A DNA stretch of 64,000 bases from the NCBI RefSeq assembly GCF_041260155.1, contig NC_091944.1:17953772-18017771 (forward strand). Direction: 5' to 3'. The position numbers and the translations under genes are program-made. The DNA is from Ptychodera flava (taxonomy: Eukaryota; Hemichordata; Enteropneusta; Ptychoderidae). The notes under the pieces are model-generated. The model was not told the DNA's origin and searched no databases. It worked only from the letters and a program-made list of their open reading frames with translations. Below are positions 1 through 11,954 of this stretch, one piece after another (the stretch's first letter is position 1; each line of letters opens with the position of its first letter).

Positions 1-118
1 TCATTAATCGAAAAGGTGTGACATCCCAGTTGACTTTCGAAATCATGACCTGCCTTAGGGAGCCTTCAGTAATACAGGGGGGGGTGGCCGCGGGAATTTC
101 GCGAACACCTGTACCGTA

Positions 119-205
119 AAATGTGACCCTCCCCCCAATCCTCCTGTCTAAAATGTGACCCTCCCCTTGTCCGACATTCTAAAACTTGACCCTCCCCCCA
201 ACCAC
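119..205. repeat. Left subterminal GTGACCCTCCCC units of element A
   Basis: Three spaced copies of AAAATGTGACCCTCCCC or close variants occur here. Three more lie at about 1645-1725, in the same orientation, at the other end of the element. Repeated subterminal motifs of this kind are often transposase binding sites; that role is inference. Confidence 0.65.
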
Positions 206-559
206 TACGGTATTCTCCCCGGAAATAACTAAAACAATATCAGCTAATTTACATAACAATTGGTTCAATTGTTATGTTAGGGACAAATTACAGAGGGGAG
301 AGCTGGTGTTTTGGAGGGACAGTCGCAATTTATCACGCAAGAATTTTTGAAGAGATATGGTATTTCATACATTTTAGGGAGGGTCACCATATTTTGTGCA
401 ACTATAAGAAGGCAAGATGTAGCTGATTTAGTGCTTCATTCAAAAATATCAAATCATAATACATGGAGTCTATCAGGCAAATTATTGACAATTTACCCCC
501 ACAAAACATGCTATATCTGTATTTTATATATGTTTGATAATGTATTTAAATGTACTTTG

Positions 560-1560
560 CTTGAATAGGGAAGTAAAATGAACATTTGTGTACAAGAAAT
601 TGATTTCTGAATTTCATCTAAAAGTTGGTTCACTATCCATGGTGTTTATGATGAAATTATGAATAGCTTTTTCCAATACAAAAATAGGTAAATCTTTGCA
701 TTTGTGTACTCTTGATTATTGATATTAATTTTCTTGATTAGACTAGAGTGGTTGCAAGTCTATGGTTGTGTAAGAAATTTGATTTTGGAATTTCACCAAA
801 TGTCATTCAATACACTATGCATTGGGGTCTATGATGAAACTATGAATAATTTTTTTCAGCACAAAATTAGATAAATCTGTGCATTTATGCATGCTTGATT
901 ATTTAGATTATTGTTCTTGGTTAGACTACAGTGGTTACAAGTCCATGGTTGTGCAAGAAATATGATTTCGGAATTTCACCAAAATGTCCATACACTATGC
1001 ATAGGGGTCTATGATGAAACTATGAATAATTTTTTTTTCAGTACAAAATTAGATAAATCTGTGCATTTATGCATGCTTGATTATTCACATTATTGTTCTT
1101 GATAAGACTAGAGTGGTTACAAGTCCATGGTTGTGCAAGAAATTTGATTTTGGAATTTCACCAAAATGTCGATTCACTATGCATTCTGGTCTATGATGAA
1201 ACTATGAATAATTTTTTTTCAGTACAAAATTAGATAAATCTGTGCATTTATGTATGCTTGATTATTCACATTATTGTTCTTGATAAGATTAGAGTGGTTA
1301 CAAGTCCATGGTTGTGCAAGAAATTTGATTTTGGAATTTCACCAAAATGTCGAATCACTATGCATAGGGGTCTATGGTGAAACTATGAATAATTTTTTTT
1401 CAGTACAAAATTAGATAAATCTGTGCATTTATGTATGCTTGATTATTATGATTATTGTTCTTGATTAGACTAGAGTGGTTACAAGTCTATGGTTGTGTAA
1501 GAAATTTGATTTTGGAATCTCACCAAATGTCAATTCACTATGCATGGCGGTCTATAAGTG
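560..1560 (+). repeat. Tandem array of about 181-bp units inside element A
   Basis: The marker GTGGTTACAAGTC (with variants) recurs at 748, 931, 1113, 1294 and 1475, giving spacings of 183, 182, 181 and 181 bp. A more diverged unit precedes the first. Each unit also holds GGAATTTCACCAAAATGTC and CTATGATGAAACTATGAATA. Short open frames inside recur with the period and are not genes. Confidence 0.9.
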
Positions 1561-1639
1561 TGTGCGTATTTTGTTGGTGATTTCCTATTCAGGAAATATC
1601 ACAAGGACAATCAAAGTTTTGGCCATAATATCAGCTTCT

Positions 1640-1730
1640 GTCAAAAGTGACCCTCCCCCAAGATAGGTTTATAAAAAGTGACCCTCCCCCTTGAACTGTT
1701 TTCTAAAAAGTGACCCTCCCCCAATTCCCC
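1640..1730. repeat. Right subterminal GTGACCCTCCCC units of element A
   Basis: Three copies of AAAAGTGACCCTCCCCC are separated by short AT-rich spacers. They mirror the left-hand group in position but not in orientation. Confidence 0.65.
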
Positions 1731-1767
1731 CGGCCCACCCCCCCTGTAATTACTTGAAGCTCCCTTA

Positions 1768-4700
1768 CTTAAAATTTGACGTAAGAGAGTGAAAACGTAC
1801 GGAAGAAGGGATTTGACACGAGGAGGCGCTGTTTGTATCAAATATTGAAGTTCAGTCTGCTGGATGAGACTAAAACGGTCATAAAAGTTATCTTTATAAG
1901 CGATTTCAGCGTTTCAATCGTCAGTTCTTCACTCTTTATCTCATTTGAAAAAATAGAATATTATAAAAAGATGGTCTAAAACGGCAGGTTTAAATAGGCA
2001 CAAAAAGTGAAGTTGACTCTTGTAGCAAAGCATACAGCGAAAGAACAGATACTTAAAAAAATTCATTCCTATCTGAAACACTTCACGTACATGCAGTCAA
2101 TTACGTAGTTTTTAATCCTTTCATCACCACAGCGATTTAGCCAAATCTCATTCAAGTTGTTAATGTCAATTTTAAAGTAGTGTTTGCAAATTCGAAGATA
2201 GTGGTATATATCATAGCTTTTAACCGCATGCATCTGTAGTGTTGTAAATGTCGCTTTCAGTGGTCTATTGCTGTGTTGTTTTCATTACAACACTTAAAAG
2301 GGCGTCATGGTACTGTTGTGCAACTGAAGACACATATATGATGCGATGTTATACTTGGTTCAAGTCGATGATAATTGTAAAAAGCCGTTAAAGGGTAATT
2401 TTGAATTCCAAGGATTACCTTACCACGCTCTAAGTGCATCCAACTATTGTCTTCCTCTGTCGTCTTGTCAAGACGAAAGAAAGTTTAGCCCTAAGTTGTA
2501 ATAAAGCTCTGTAATCAGCAGACTCACAGCAGTGGGCCTTTAAACAACCAGAGTAGGCTCAATAAATAAGGCGGAAATGTAAAAAGAAATACTGAAATTC
2601 CATAAGAAAACATTAAACAATTTTCTTTCGAAATCAACAATAAAAATCAGGGTTTACAGAGCAAAATGTGGTAATAGAGAAACAAATAACCCGGTATTTA
2701 TAGAGACTTGAAACTCAAAATGGCCGCCATCCATGTGCTAGCTCTATTGGGAAAATTGCAGTTTCTATTGTAAAGGCTAGACATTCCGTATATCTATTGC
2801 AGAGACGCATTCTTCCTTAAACAAAACCATGGTACATCCAATAATAGTTATCAAAACAGCTCTTCAAAGGAACATATGAGTTTCTTACATATAACAATTA
2901 GTTATTCATAACTGACACATTGTAATAGTGCAATGTGTAAATTGCAATATTGAGTTGTATTTCAAAGCACTCTCATAAGAAGACCCCTTCGTTATCTCCA
3001 AATATATCTTGTGAAATAAAATTTCAAAGCACACGAATAAATAATATCTACATAAGTAAATAACTATAAAAAACACATTTTATTATACTTCTCCAACTTG
3101 ATGCATCTGTGTCCATCCGGTGTTACAGCAGTTGAATTTTTTATTTTGCGTCCTCTCGCGAGTAGATTTTTGAAGGTTTCATTGGGAAAACACACACACC
3201 ATGTCTTTTAATATTACTTTACGGCGCTTCTTTTCTTCCTACAAATCTTTGCTTTCAAAGTTTGTACAGCATACTTAAAAAGTCCTTATGCTTGCAGAAT
3301 GTCTTATTGCAGAAGAAATCATGGACGTGAAAAAGTTGTTTCTGTTTGAGTCTTGAGTGGGCACTAAAGTAAAGACATAACTTGCGTGTGTAAACATATT
3401 CTCAGTGTGTTTTTAAACTGCTTACCCGCTCACAAGTCAAAAATTTGAGGACACAATAATTACACAGAATTTAATTCCTCTGGGCTGATCGAAAGCCTGA
3501 AGTTCTCTTTAAGACCATCGGAGTCGATGACAGTCATAGCGTTTCAACCTTTACACAAAATGTAGAGAAAATCCGACGGTGAAGAGTTACCACCAAGTGA
3601 AGTTAAGTCGTTGATTCAGCGCAGAACCCCAAGCAGTGGTGGCGCTTTAGATAACGCCTTCTTAGTCTGCTGCTACATGCTTAGAGTGTGCTGCGTGGTA
3701 GGTCTTATTTCCGCACACAGTAACTTTAGGCAAATGCAATTGTAACATTGGTTCGTTCCGTCTGTGACAAATTAACTACATTGTGGAAAAAATCCCTCTT
3801 TCATACTGTTTGAAACCCGTTTTATAGGAGGTAGCGAGAAACGATCTAAGTGGGAAAAAATGAGAGGAACAACTTGTTCTGCACAAAGCAGTAGCTTCTT
3901 TTGCAAAGAAACCCTAGCTTCCTTGACATATCTTAAATTGGGGAAATACCAGTAATCAGCTTGATTGTTGTTGAGTAAATTGCACAGCTGTGGGCTTGCA
4001 ATGTTTTGAACATCCATATAACCAAGGCTCCCGATAATATCAAAGTATGAAACTTTTCTCGAACGCGCACATTTCACTCAGAAGTGGGCCCCATCCAATG
4101 CTTTTGAATACACAAAATCGATCAGAATGGGACCCTTCAGCCGAGCGTTAGACAACCAGTGGTTTACATTTCCCGCATTGCCATGGTTACATATCCTCTT
4201 CTTGGAGGTAGTTTCCAGTTGCAATGCCTTGTGCCTGTCCTAACGTATGGATGCTGCTTTGCATATTGACCTTTCTAGGAAGCACCTGAGCGCTTAGGAA
4301 GAATTAGCTAGAGTTATATAGAATTACACATTTTACATTGTGATCGAAAGTAAATCTACAGTAACTGTTGCAAATGATCAGCTTTACAGGTACACTGCTT
4401 TTCATAGTTTATACATTACCCTAGACATTATTTTGCTTTTTTGTAAAAGGTCCCTGTTTACTGTGAAAATTACATCTTAAAAACCAACCAACCAACCAAA
4501 TATGAAAGGACATATGTTAATCGTACATGATGTAAGTGTAGTTCGGTCACATTTGGTCTGTTGTACACCTTCTGCCTCCTTGACTTGTATATTTGTGTAT
4601 TTGAATTTTTTGCATAGCAGGTATCTACTTCTTGTTAAATGCTAGCCCTCTGTATATAAATACCATATAAATAAAAATTAAGAAATCTGGTGCAAGGCAA

Positions 4701-4790
4701 TACATACAGTAGGAATTTTTGCTTCATTTTGCCTTTCACAATTATACGGCACAAGGCCTTTGCAGTATCTAAATCACATCATGGAAGTAC
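1768..4790. other. Gene-free stretch with an R1 repeat fragment
   Basis: No gene could be recognised. At about 2600-2800 lies a plus-strand fragment of family R1 (marker AACCCGGTATTTATAGAGAC followed by AAAATGGCCGCCA). At 2111-2170 a TTAATCCTTTCATCACCAC start resembles the MITE end at 29669. A short open stretch on the plus strand at about 3565-3730 has codons that look coding-like (reads SDGEELPPSEVKSLIQRR) after a possible acceptor, but has no start, homolog or partner exon that I can name. Confidence 0.4.
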
Positions 4791-4794
4791 GCGC

Positions 4795-5560
4795 CTAAAA
4801 ACTGTAAGACTTAAATTTTTGCTCAACCCTTCCGTAAGAAAAAATTCAATCATTCTCTTTCGAGCTCAAGAATTAAAAAAAAAAGATTACCCTGCAAACT
4901 TTTGTAGTAGAGAAACAAATCACCCGATATTTATCAGTTCTGAAGTTCAAAATGGAAGAAAATAAAATTTCCAATTTTCACAAAAATAAGCTGGTATAAA
5001 AAGTTAGTTACTCCATTTACTTCAAAATGAGCCCCTACAAATGGCAACGAAATATTGTAAAAGTTTGAGAGTCCAAACATTTGGCCCTGAGGCGCATTTG
5101 ACCTTCAACGTTCGAACAGCGTGAATTATATGAACCACTGGTCTTACAGTCATCACATGGCTCATTTTCTGTTTTGATTGCTATCAAATATAGAATAATG
5201 TTCAGCCAGCGACTAAGGTATAACGCGCATCGAAATATAAGTTTGAGAGTCAAAACATTTGTTTTAAAATTTAACATTTTTGCTCAAACTTTCCATAGGA
5301 AACTTTCAAATATTGTGAAAACAAAAGCCAGAAGTCACCGTAAAAAGTCTGGGATTACAGAAACCGATTATCTAGACAAGGACATTTGAAATGCAGGCAT
5401 GTGTTCAATCTACAATAAGATCACATTTTCGACCCCCACAAAGAAAAGACGGCGAAAACTTCAAAAACTCCACAGGTTTCAGAGTGCTTCCATTCATGCA
5501 AGAGGTCACAAGGCGTTGTTAAAAAAGTCCGACTACCTGTCCCGAGGCGCAATCTGCTTT
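4795..5560 (+). repeat. Dispersed repeat family R1, tandem diverged copies
   Basis: Two diverged copies lie head to tail, at about 4795-5130 and 5255-5560. Landmarks in order are TTGCTCAA, GAGAAACAAATCACCCG, TTCAAAATGG, TTGTAAAAGTTTGAGAGTCC and CTGAGGCGCATTTGACC. The same landmarks appear on the opposite strand at 35380-35870 and 8395-8760. No coding potential or clear ends are visible, so its class (SINE, MITE or satellite) is open. Confidence 0.6.
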
Positions 5561-5569
5561 AACAAACGC

Positions 5570-6195
5570 GGTGGAAATTTGAACATTTCTTCTTGTCTTC
5601 AAAGGCAGAAGTTTCTCCACTGCCTATGTTCTCTCAGTGTTTTCATGATCATAGACCTGAAAAATACGCATTTGCGCATGCGCAGTCTCGAAGAAAAGTC
5701 AGGAGGAAATGTCCCGTAAAAGGTTGATGACTATGGAGGCAAGTAAAGACATCGAAATAAATCCATCACACTACTGTCAGTGCTATAATTCTTCCTCTGT
5801 GCAATATCAACATCAACATTATTGCCCTTGTAAAACCTTCTCGTCTGTTGCATTATTTTTACCATCGGATAGAACAGGCCGCGTATGAAGGTGTCCCGTG
5901 CACCATAGTGTATCAATCGGTGTTTACAGCTTGTCGAGCTCCTAGCTTTTCTATATTGATACTGTGACAGAAATGAAGTCTTTAGCAACACCACCACAAG
6001 TCCCGCCACATTACAGTTTCTCTGTATAAAGGATATTCAAGCACTAATCGACTTTGACACTGTCATTATTTACACAATTGCTACCTCCGTTATTCAGCCA
6101 TCCCCTATTTTCAAACGTTTACTCTCTGTAACAGTAACTCAGCATTTAAAAGACGTTTAAAGAAAGATAGGGATGTCTTCGTCTGTGAATGCGTT
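5570..6195. other. Non-coding spacer
   Basis: I see nothing beyond ordinary AT-rich sequence and chance open frames between the R1 copies and the ATGT tract. Confidence 0.4.
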
Positions 6196-6313
6196 GATGT
6201 ATGTATGTATGTATGTATGTATGTATGTATGTATGTATGTATGTATGTATGTATGTATGTATGTATGTATGTATGTATGTATGTATGTATGTGTGTGTGT
6301 ATGTGTGTGTGTA
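6196..6313 (+). repeat. (ATGT)n microsatellite with GTGT tail
   Basis: An almost perfect ATGT tract of about 95 bp passes into GTGTGT. Overlapping open frames rich in MYVC are artefacts of the tract. Confidence 0.97.
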
Positions 6314-7106
6314 GTGTATGTATGTTTTTATGTAGATATCTATGTATCTATCTATTTATGTATATGTATTTGCAAATGAATCTATGTATTTGCCCACTTG
6401 TCTCCATATGTTGCTACGTATATAAGTATATAGCATGTAATTATCTGTAAGTGTTGTATATATTGTCTGATTGCTCACAGTCTCTTACATTTCCAAAGTA
6501 AGGAAGTCGGTAACTTATTTTCGATTACGTCAAGCGGTTACTTTATCGCAAGGAAAATTCTTCCCAGATATACGTATTTTTTATTAATGTCAAAAGAAAT
6601 CAGATATGATGGGGATTTTTTAATACTGCATGGTTTGAGATTACTGATATTAACGTAGCCAATGGGGCAGTTGTTTTAAAAAGGTCTGGCATCATAAATT
6701 CATGAGCTGGTGACTGAAAAAAAGACTTTCGCATAAGTCCTGCATTTTCATCACCTCAAGAAGTAAGGCAAATCAACAATTAAATGGCCAATAAGAAAAG
6801 GTACATCATAATTCGTAAAGCAGAGTACTATATTTTATTCATGAATCACAGTACCCCTTTATCTAACGACAGTGTTATCCACACGATTTTCTTTTCATTT
6901 TTCCGCCTGCGGGCCTGATTGTGCTTTTAATCTGTGAAATTATTAAAGGGGAGATATTACTTCGGATCAGAGTTATATTGCAATAAAGGGTTGAATTGTA
7001 ATTAGAAATAACAGAGACTAGCTTTAAAAGATTTCTACGTCACTGATAAATCGTACTGCTCCTTGGAATATCTAATTTTGTTTTCTCAGGATCTAAAAGT
7101 TGCGAT
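6314..7106. other. Non-coding spacer
   Basis: AT-rich single-copy sequence; nothing recognised. Confidence 0.4.
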
Positions 7107-7230
7107 ACATATAAATAAATTAAAACATAAATAAATAAATAAATAAATAAATAAATGAATAAATAAATAAATACATAAATAAATAATAAATAAATAACTC
7201 AATCAATCAAGCAATAAATCAACAACCAAT
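7107..7230 (+). repeat. (AAAT)n microsatellite
   Basis: An imperfect AAAT/ATAA tract, decaying at its right edge into CAATCAATCAAG. Confidence 0.93.
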
Positions 7231-7674
7231 TTTTTGATGAACAGACTTTTTCTTAACAAAGAAATGAATCAAAGTTTTATTGGTTTAAATACCAGTAGAT
7301 AGTCTTTGAAAAATTTAATGTAGAACCATGATACCACTATGTGTGATAGAGGTACCGCGAGAGAACTAATTTAAAATGCAAAAAAATGTTTTACTGCCTT
7401 CGACACTGTAATGGATACCCTATGGCTGATCTGAAAGCCACATAATATTTCCCTCCAAAACGGTTTATTTGAGACAGAGGTCCTGAAGGTGAAGACTCTC
7501 TCTATAGTTACATACATACCTTGCCCATTTAATAGGTACAAGTATGTCACATTTACGTGTTAGATGTGAAGACACACATAATTGATTGATGTGTTCTCGA
7601 ACCGGGGATAATTGCACGAAGGAAATCTTTTGCTTCGGGTGACACATGGCGCGTAATCAAAGCCGAAAGTACGT

Positions 7675-7925
7675 GCACAGATCCGCTTCGAAAGCACAGA
7701 TTTGAAGATAGGCTGCGAAGATTCGAAGTGAGGTTGATTAGCTCCGAAGTTATGTTATGAGGATTCGAAGAAATGTTGAAAGGATCCGAAGTTGTGCAAT
7801 CATTGGATCGTAAGTTAGAAAAGAATATTTGAAGATGGTTTCGCTTGTTTGAAACCGAAGTCAGGTCGCGAGGATTCGAAGTTACATTGTCATTCGATAA
7901 AATCCGAAGATACCTTGCGCTAGGT
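7675..7925 (+). repeat. Left array of about 22-bp GCGAAGATTCGAAGT units
   Basis: About ten degenerate units of the form GGTTGCGAAGATTCGAAGT follow each other. The same unit in the opposite orientation forms the array at 8980-9145, so the two arrays are inverted around a 1.05-kb centre. Variants of the unit contain TTCGAA, itself a palindrome. Confidence 0.75.
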
Positions 7926-8394
7926 CGGTGTTCAAAAATCTAGGGGCTAATTATAGGTTCACTGTGCCATTATGTACGGCTTGGTGATTGCAGTATAAAC
8001 AGGAACCATATGAACCGAGAGCCTCTGATGACCTGCCATCACCTTGGCGGGAGGCGTCAAGGACCAAAATTTGTCAGAAGAAAGCACTCAGATGGCGCAG
8101 GGGGCAAAAACGCTTGTCGCAGGGAAACGGAAAAGTTCATCAGTCGTATCTGTGTCTCTATAATCAAATGTACAGACTCCTTGCTTCCTAACACTTTCAC
8201 GACCCAAGACCAAACTGATCTGACACAAATCGTCTGCATCGTCTAGTCGTCCATCTGCTGACCCGTTACCGGCACTGAAAGTACTGTGATTTCGGCTATT
8301 CCGACAATCATCAGTCCCATCATCACCAAGATGTTTGTTGTCAATATTTGGCACTTAACTCGATTTTAGATAAATGCGCTACGACAACAGGTAT

Positions 8395-8760
8395 TCAGAC
8401 TCTAAAATTTTTGCATACTCTTTTGACTTTTAACTTGTTGGAAATCATTTTGAAGCTCACCGATAGGCACCATCGGATCAAGTGTTAGTTTTTGAAAATC
8501 TAGTATTTTATTTTTCTCCGAAGAGTTAACATAGGGATTGCGGCCATTTTCAAGTTCAAATATCGGTAATTTATTTCTCCAGTGCCAAGATTTGCACGGT
8601 GACTCATGGTTTTTAATCTTGATTTCGAAAGGAAATCATGTTTTCAAGTTTTCTTTAGGAAAGTTTGAGCAAACGTTTAAGTCAATCAGTTGTGAGGTGC
8701 TTACTACATCAGTGGTCATTTACTTGGTATGTGCACCTTACTAACACTCCCCTGGTTTTC
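8395..8760 (-). repeat. R1 repeat copy inside the inverted arrays
   Basis: Landmarks TTTTATTTTTCTCC, AGAGTTAAC, CGGCCATTTT and TAATTTATTTCTC occur in the same order and spacing as in 35510-35870. It is a minus-strand R1 copy by comparison with 4795-5130. Confidence 0.6.
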
Positions 8761-8979
8761 ACATGGCAGAACTTTAGGAAAACTGAAGAAAACCCAGAAT
8801 GCAATGCAATGGCCTTGTTTTTCCGGCATTTGACGGGATTTCAACTATCAGTGACATTAGTATCAGTTTCAAAAAGTTAGAGGTAATTTCCTTTATCGAC
8901 TATTTGTATTGTCATTTCATCCCGACGCATTTCAATGGTTCTCAATCGATGTTTAAAACAACCTATATTTTCGAAGTTT

Positions 8980-9145
8980 TGAGACCCATCGTCGCAATCT
9001 TTGTAACACATTATCGAATCTTCGCAACCTTACTACGAATCTCATCAACCTGTCTTCAAATCTCCACAACCCATGTTCAAATCCTCGCAACCAATTTTCG
9101 AATCATCGCGACCAAATTCCTCGCAGCCCTAACCTATAAGAATCC
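8980..9145 (-). repeat. Right array of about 22-bp units, inverted
   Basis: On the minus strand the units read GGTTGCGAGGATTTGAACAT, GGTTGTGGAGATTTGAAGAC, GGTTGATGAGATTCGTAGTA and GGTTGCGAAGATTCGATAAT, spaced 21-22 bp. This is the partner of the array at 7675-7925. Confidence 0.75.
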
Positions 9146-9498
9146 CTGAGAGCGGGAGTATCTTCACACACAGAGAATCCCGCATATGTACACGTAAACA
9201 ATTCATCAAGTTCTGTTCAAATCTATCCGTGAAAGCTAGTTATTCAACCATATGCAAGAGATGCAAATGTTTTATGACTCATTAGGGACCTGTTAAAAGT
9301 ATCAATGAAGAAGTTGATAAGTTAATGTATTTATGTTGATACCGCTCAGCGCTTCAGCACTGAGCACTGTTTGAACACCTTACTCCACGAACCAAAACAC
9401 TTCAGACGACAATTTGGCCACATGGTCCACTGAACTCTGCTTTCCCCATCAAGCACTGTAATTTCCCACGAAGACATCTGTAAACAACAGTAGAGCAG

Positions 9499-9500
<2 letters not shown>

Positions 9501-9548
<48 letters not shown>
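9501..9548. repeat. (TA)n microsatellite
   Basis: A perfect TA tract of about 48 bp. Confidence 0.97.
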
Positions 9549-9552
<4 letters not shown>

Positions 9553-9633
9553 ACTGTAGCAAAAATTGATATGCAACAACTGTCGAGCCCAACAAACATT
9601 CCACCATCACACCAATTTAGTCTTCTGTTTCAT

Positions 9634-9689
9634 AAGTTTTTTGCATCTCTCAATCTGCAGACCTGAAGATTGAGAGATGCGTGAAACTT
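9634..9689. repeat. Short hairpin beside TA/GA tracts
   Basis: GCATCTCTCAATC (9643-9655) and GATTGAGAGATGC (9668-9680) form a perfect 13-bp stem with a 12-base loop. The arms extend outward with AAGTTT on each side, giving about 22 bp with few mismatches. It abuts the TA tract that follows. Confidence 0.7.
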
Positions 9690-9696
9690 AAGTTAC

Positions 9697-9701
9697 ATAT
9701 A

Positions 9702-9784
<83 letters not shown>

Positions 9785-9824
9785 CATATTCGATATCATA
9801 TATACAGACGAAGTATGCGATTGG

Positions 9825-9897
<73 letters not shown>
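9697..9897. repeat. (TA)n followed by (GA)n
   Basis: A TA tract (about 9697-9791) and a GA tract (about 9829-9897) are separated by about 37 bp. The same TA-then-GA order is found at 24370-24510 and, on the other strand, at 55939-56214. Confidence 0.96.
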
Positions 9898-9900
<3 letters not shown>

Positions 9901-11175
9901 TACAAGACAGAATTATTTGCATTAAGAGCAACATTACAACCTATGAACAAATATGCATTAGAGTGATTATATACACAATCGTCTATATTTTTGCTTCCAA
10001 TCTGACTCGTTTCGATCGACAAGTAAGGATTTCGGAAAGTCCTGTGATTTCGCTATGTGCTTAGAGCAGTACGGTCTTCCGCTCTCTAGGAAGGCCCATA
10101 TCTCCCGCTAACTTGTGTAGATCTGCCATCAATCAAGTGACCTTCTTGTGTTAATTTGATTTTTTACTGCCGCAAAGATGATATTTAACACCACTTTGCT
10201 TCTTCTAACAGCTTCAGTTACTTACTGTCGCATCTAATGTAACATAATAATCGTCTTCGTTACGGAGCAATTGTCTTGTATCGCCGGAGGAAACGATCTT
10301 TTTTCATGCACATCCGGTTGACAGAATACGATGGTCCGCAAAGATGAAATGCAGAAATGTTATTTGAAAGTTATATTGACGACTGACATTTACTTAACCA
10401 AGTGTGTGCTAGAGGAGAAATCAAATAATACGTCTTGACATTTTCAAATACAGATTCGACCAAGAAATCTTATTGAAACTGCCATAAGGTGGCTTATTAC
10501 TCGAAACGAGATGATCACGCGGTATGGAAGCCGCATCATGTGTACTGAGGCTAAGTCAGTTCCCCTTATTTTTTACAATACTCCCCTTCAAGTGTCTCTG
10601 GGGTAGTTGAAAAGTATTGATAGGAATGGATGATAGGATTGGCGACGAATGGTTCTGCTTCCATCCGGTTTAATTCGATTGAAACGTTCCTTCTTAATCA
10701 CGTTGAAAAAAGCCCAGACAGTATTCATTGGACTGCACAAGCGTGGCGGGTGGGCAACTTATTACCAGGAAGTAAATCGGTGTAGCTCTTGATGCAAGAT
10801 GTTTGAAATACGAAACAGTAACCAAGTGGTCGAAGTATTCACTAGTTTAGGTGGAATAAACAAATCCCTTATCAAGAGTAAAAAAACACTTTCTTCTTGG
10901 TTTCACTACAAGCTTAAGTTTTAAAGTACTTAGTTTTCTTTTTGTTCTGACTGTGAAATACAGTTTCTTGTCCAAATACCTTAAACACGTCAGAATGCCT
11001 CTTTTAATTGATTTATAATTTTTTACATATACTAAAATTACAAAATCAGTACACGACTCCATATTATACATGGATTACACTGATAAATCAAACGACTTAA
11101 CTATTTCCATTATGGTCGAAAATGACAAAAGACTGACAGACAAAATTTAACAAAATAACCAACATGCAATCACGA
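9898..11175. other. Non-coding spacer
   Basis: No gene or repeat recognised. The minus-strand open frame at 10847-11071 is AT-driven and has no features. Confidence 0.4.
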
Positions 11176-11179
11176 TACA

Positions 11180-11640
11180 GAAAACTAGCAAATATACGTC
11201 ACTCTCTAAAATCATGTTACCATCAAAATCAAGATAAAATTTTCTGCTGTACTGTCAACAAAAATATCTCTCAGATGCTTCTTTACCATTATTTCAAAAT
11301 TGTAATTTAAAACCATACATATTGCGGATGTTGTATCGCAGACTATTCCATAAGATCCAAATTGAATGCTCAAAACTAGTGTGATATAATTTTCGTTCCG
11401 CGTGGGATGAAAAAAGAATTATTTCCAAGCCTAGTACTGTAACTGTGTACATTGTACATTGTTCCTCTTATAAGATTTGATGTAAGGTAAGGTGGAGCTT
11501 GTTCACATACCATCTTACGCAGTAGATTCAGTTTTAGATATGCCACCCTTTATTCCCCCAAAGCTATCCTAACTTTTCAAATTGAGATGGTCCAACGTGT
11601 TCCCCGTGATGCATATCTAGAATTAACCTTATGATTTTAC
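11180..11640 (-). mobile_element. LINE relic, 3' end of ORF2
   Basis: Translated in pieces on the minus strand, this gives LLRKMVCEQAPPYLTSNLIR, then a stretch ending in IPRGTK, then ILWNSLRYNIRNMYGFKL. These match the usual C-terminal layout of CR1/L2/Jockey-type LINE proteins (APPYL..L then WNSLP..IR....FK). Stops and frame changes interrupt it, so it is an old dead fragment. Its edges are uncertain. Confidence 0.5.
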
Positions 11641-11954
11641 TTTGTGTAGTCTATGTTTACTATTCGCCTTTAGACTTTGATACCAGTAAGCACAGGCATA
11701 ATAAGAAAGATGACAAATCAAGCTGTTTGTCGGGAGATTACAGATATTCATGTAATGAAAACACTGTGTTCGTCAGGCACGCATTGTGTAAACTCAGTGT
11801 TTATTATACTCGGCTCTTCATAGTTGAATGCCACTTTAATTGAATAGCTCATTTTCAAACCCACCATTGATATCATTTCATTTTTTGGACGTTTCAGACG
11901 CCTGGTCAGAAGGTAAATCTTAAAATTGTTATGGTTTCTTATAGTTACTTGTCT

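Larger units (their letters stand above)
58..1764. mobile_element. Non-autonomous TIR transposon, PIF/Harbinger-like (element A)
   Basis: The ends are inverted repeats of about 40 bp. The left end starts GGGAGCCTTCAGTAATACAG and the right end, reverse-complemented, starts GGGAGCTTCAAGTAATTACA; both then run into a G tract and GTGG. TTA stands on both sides (55-57 and 1765-1767), a three-base target duplication of the TWA kind known for PIF/Harbinger. No transposase frame is present. Inside, copies of a GTGACCCTCCCC unit sit near both ends and about 181-bp tandem repeats fill the middle. The family call rests on TIR start and TSD only. It shares its core repeat with the element at 52620-53578. 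Confidence 0.78.

Noticed and set aside
3772-4077. 101-codon minus-strand frame
   Set aside because: Starts and ends without splice or promoter support and shows no family signature.
6173-6450. MYVC-repeat proteins
   Set aside because: Translations of the ATGT microsatellite.
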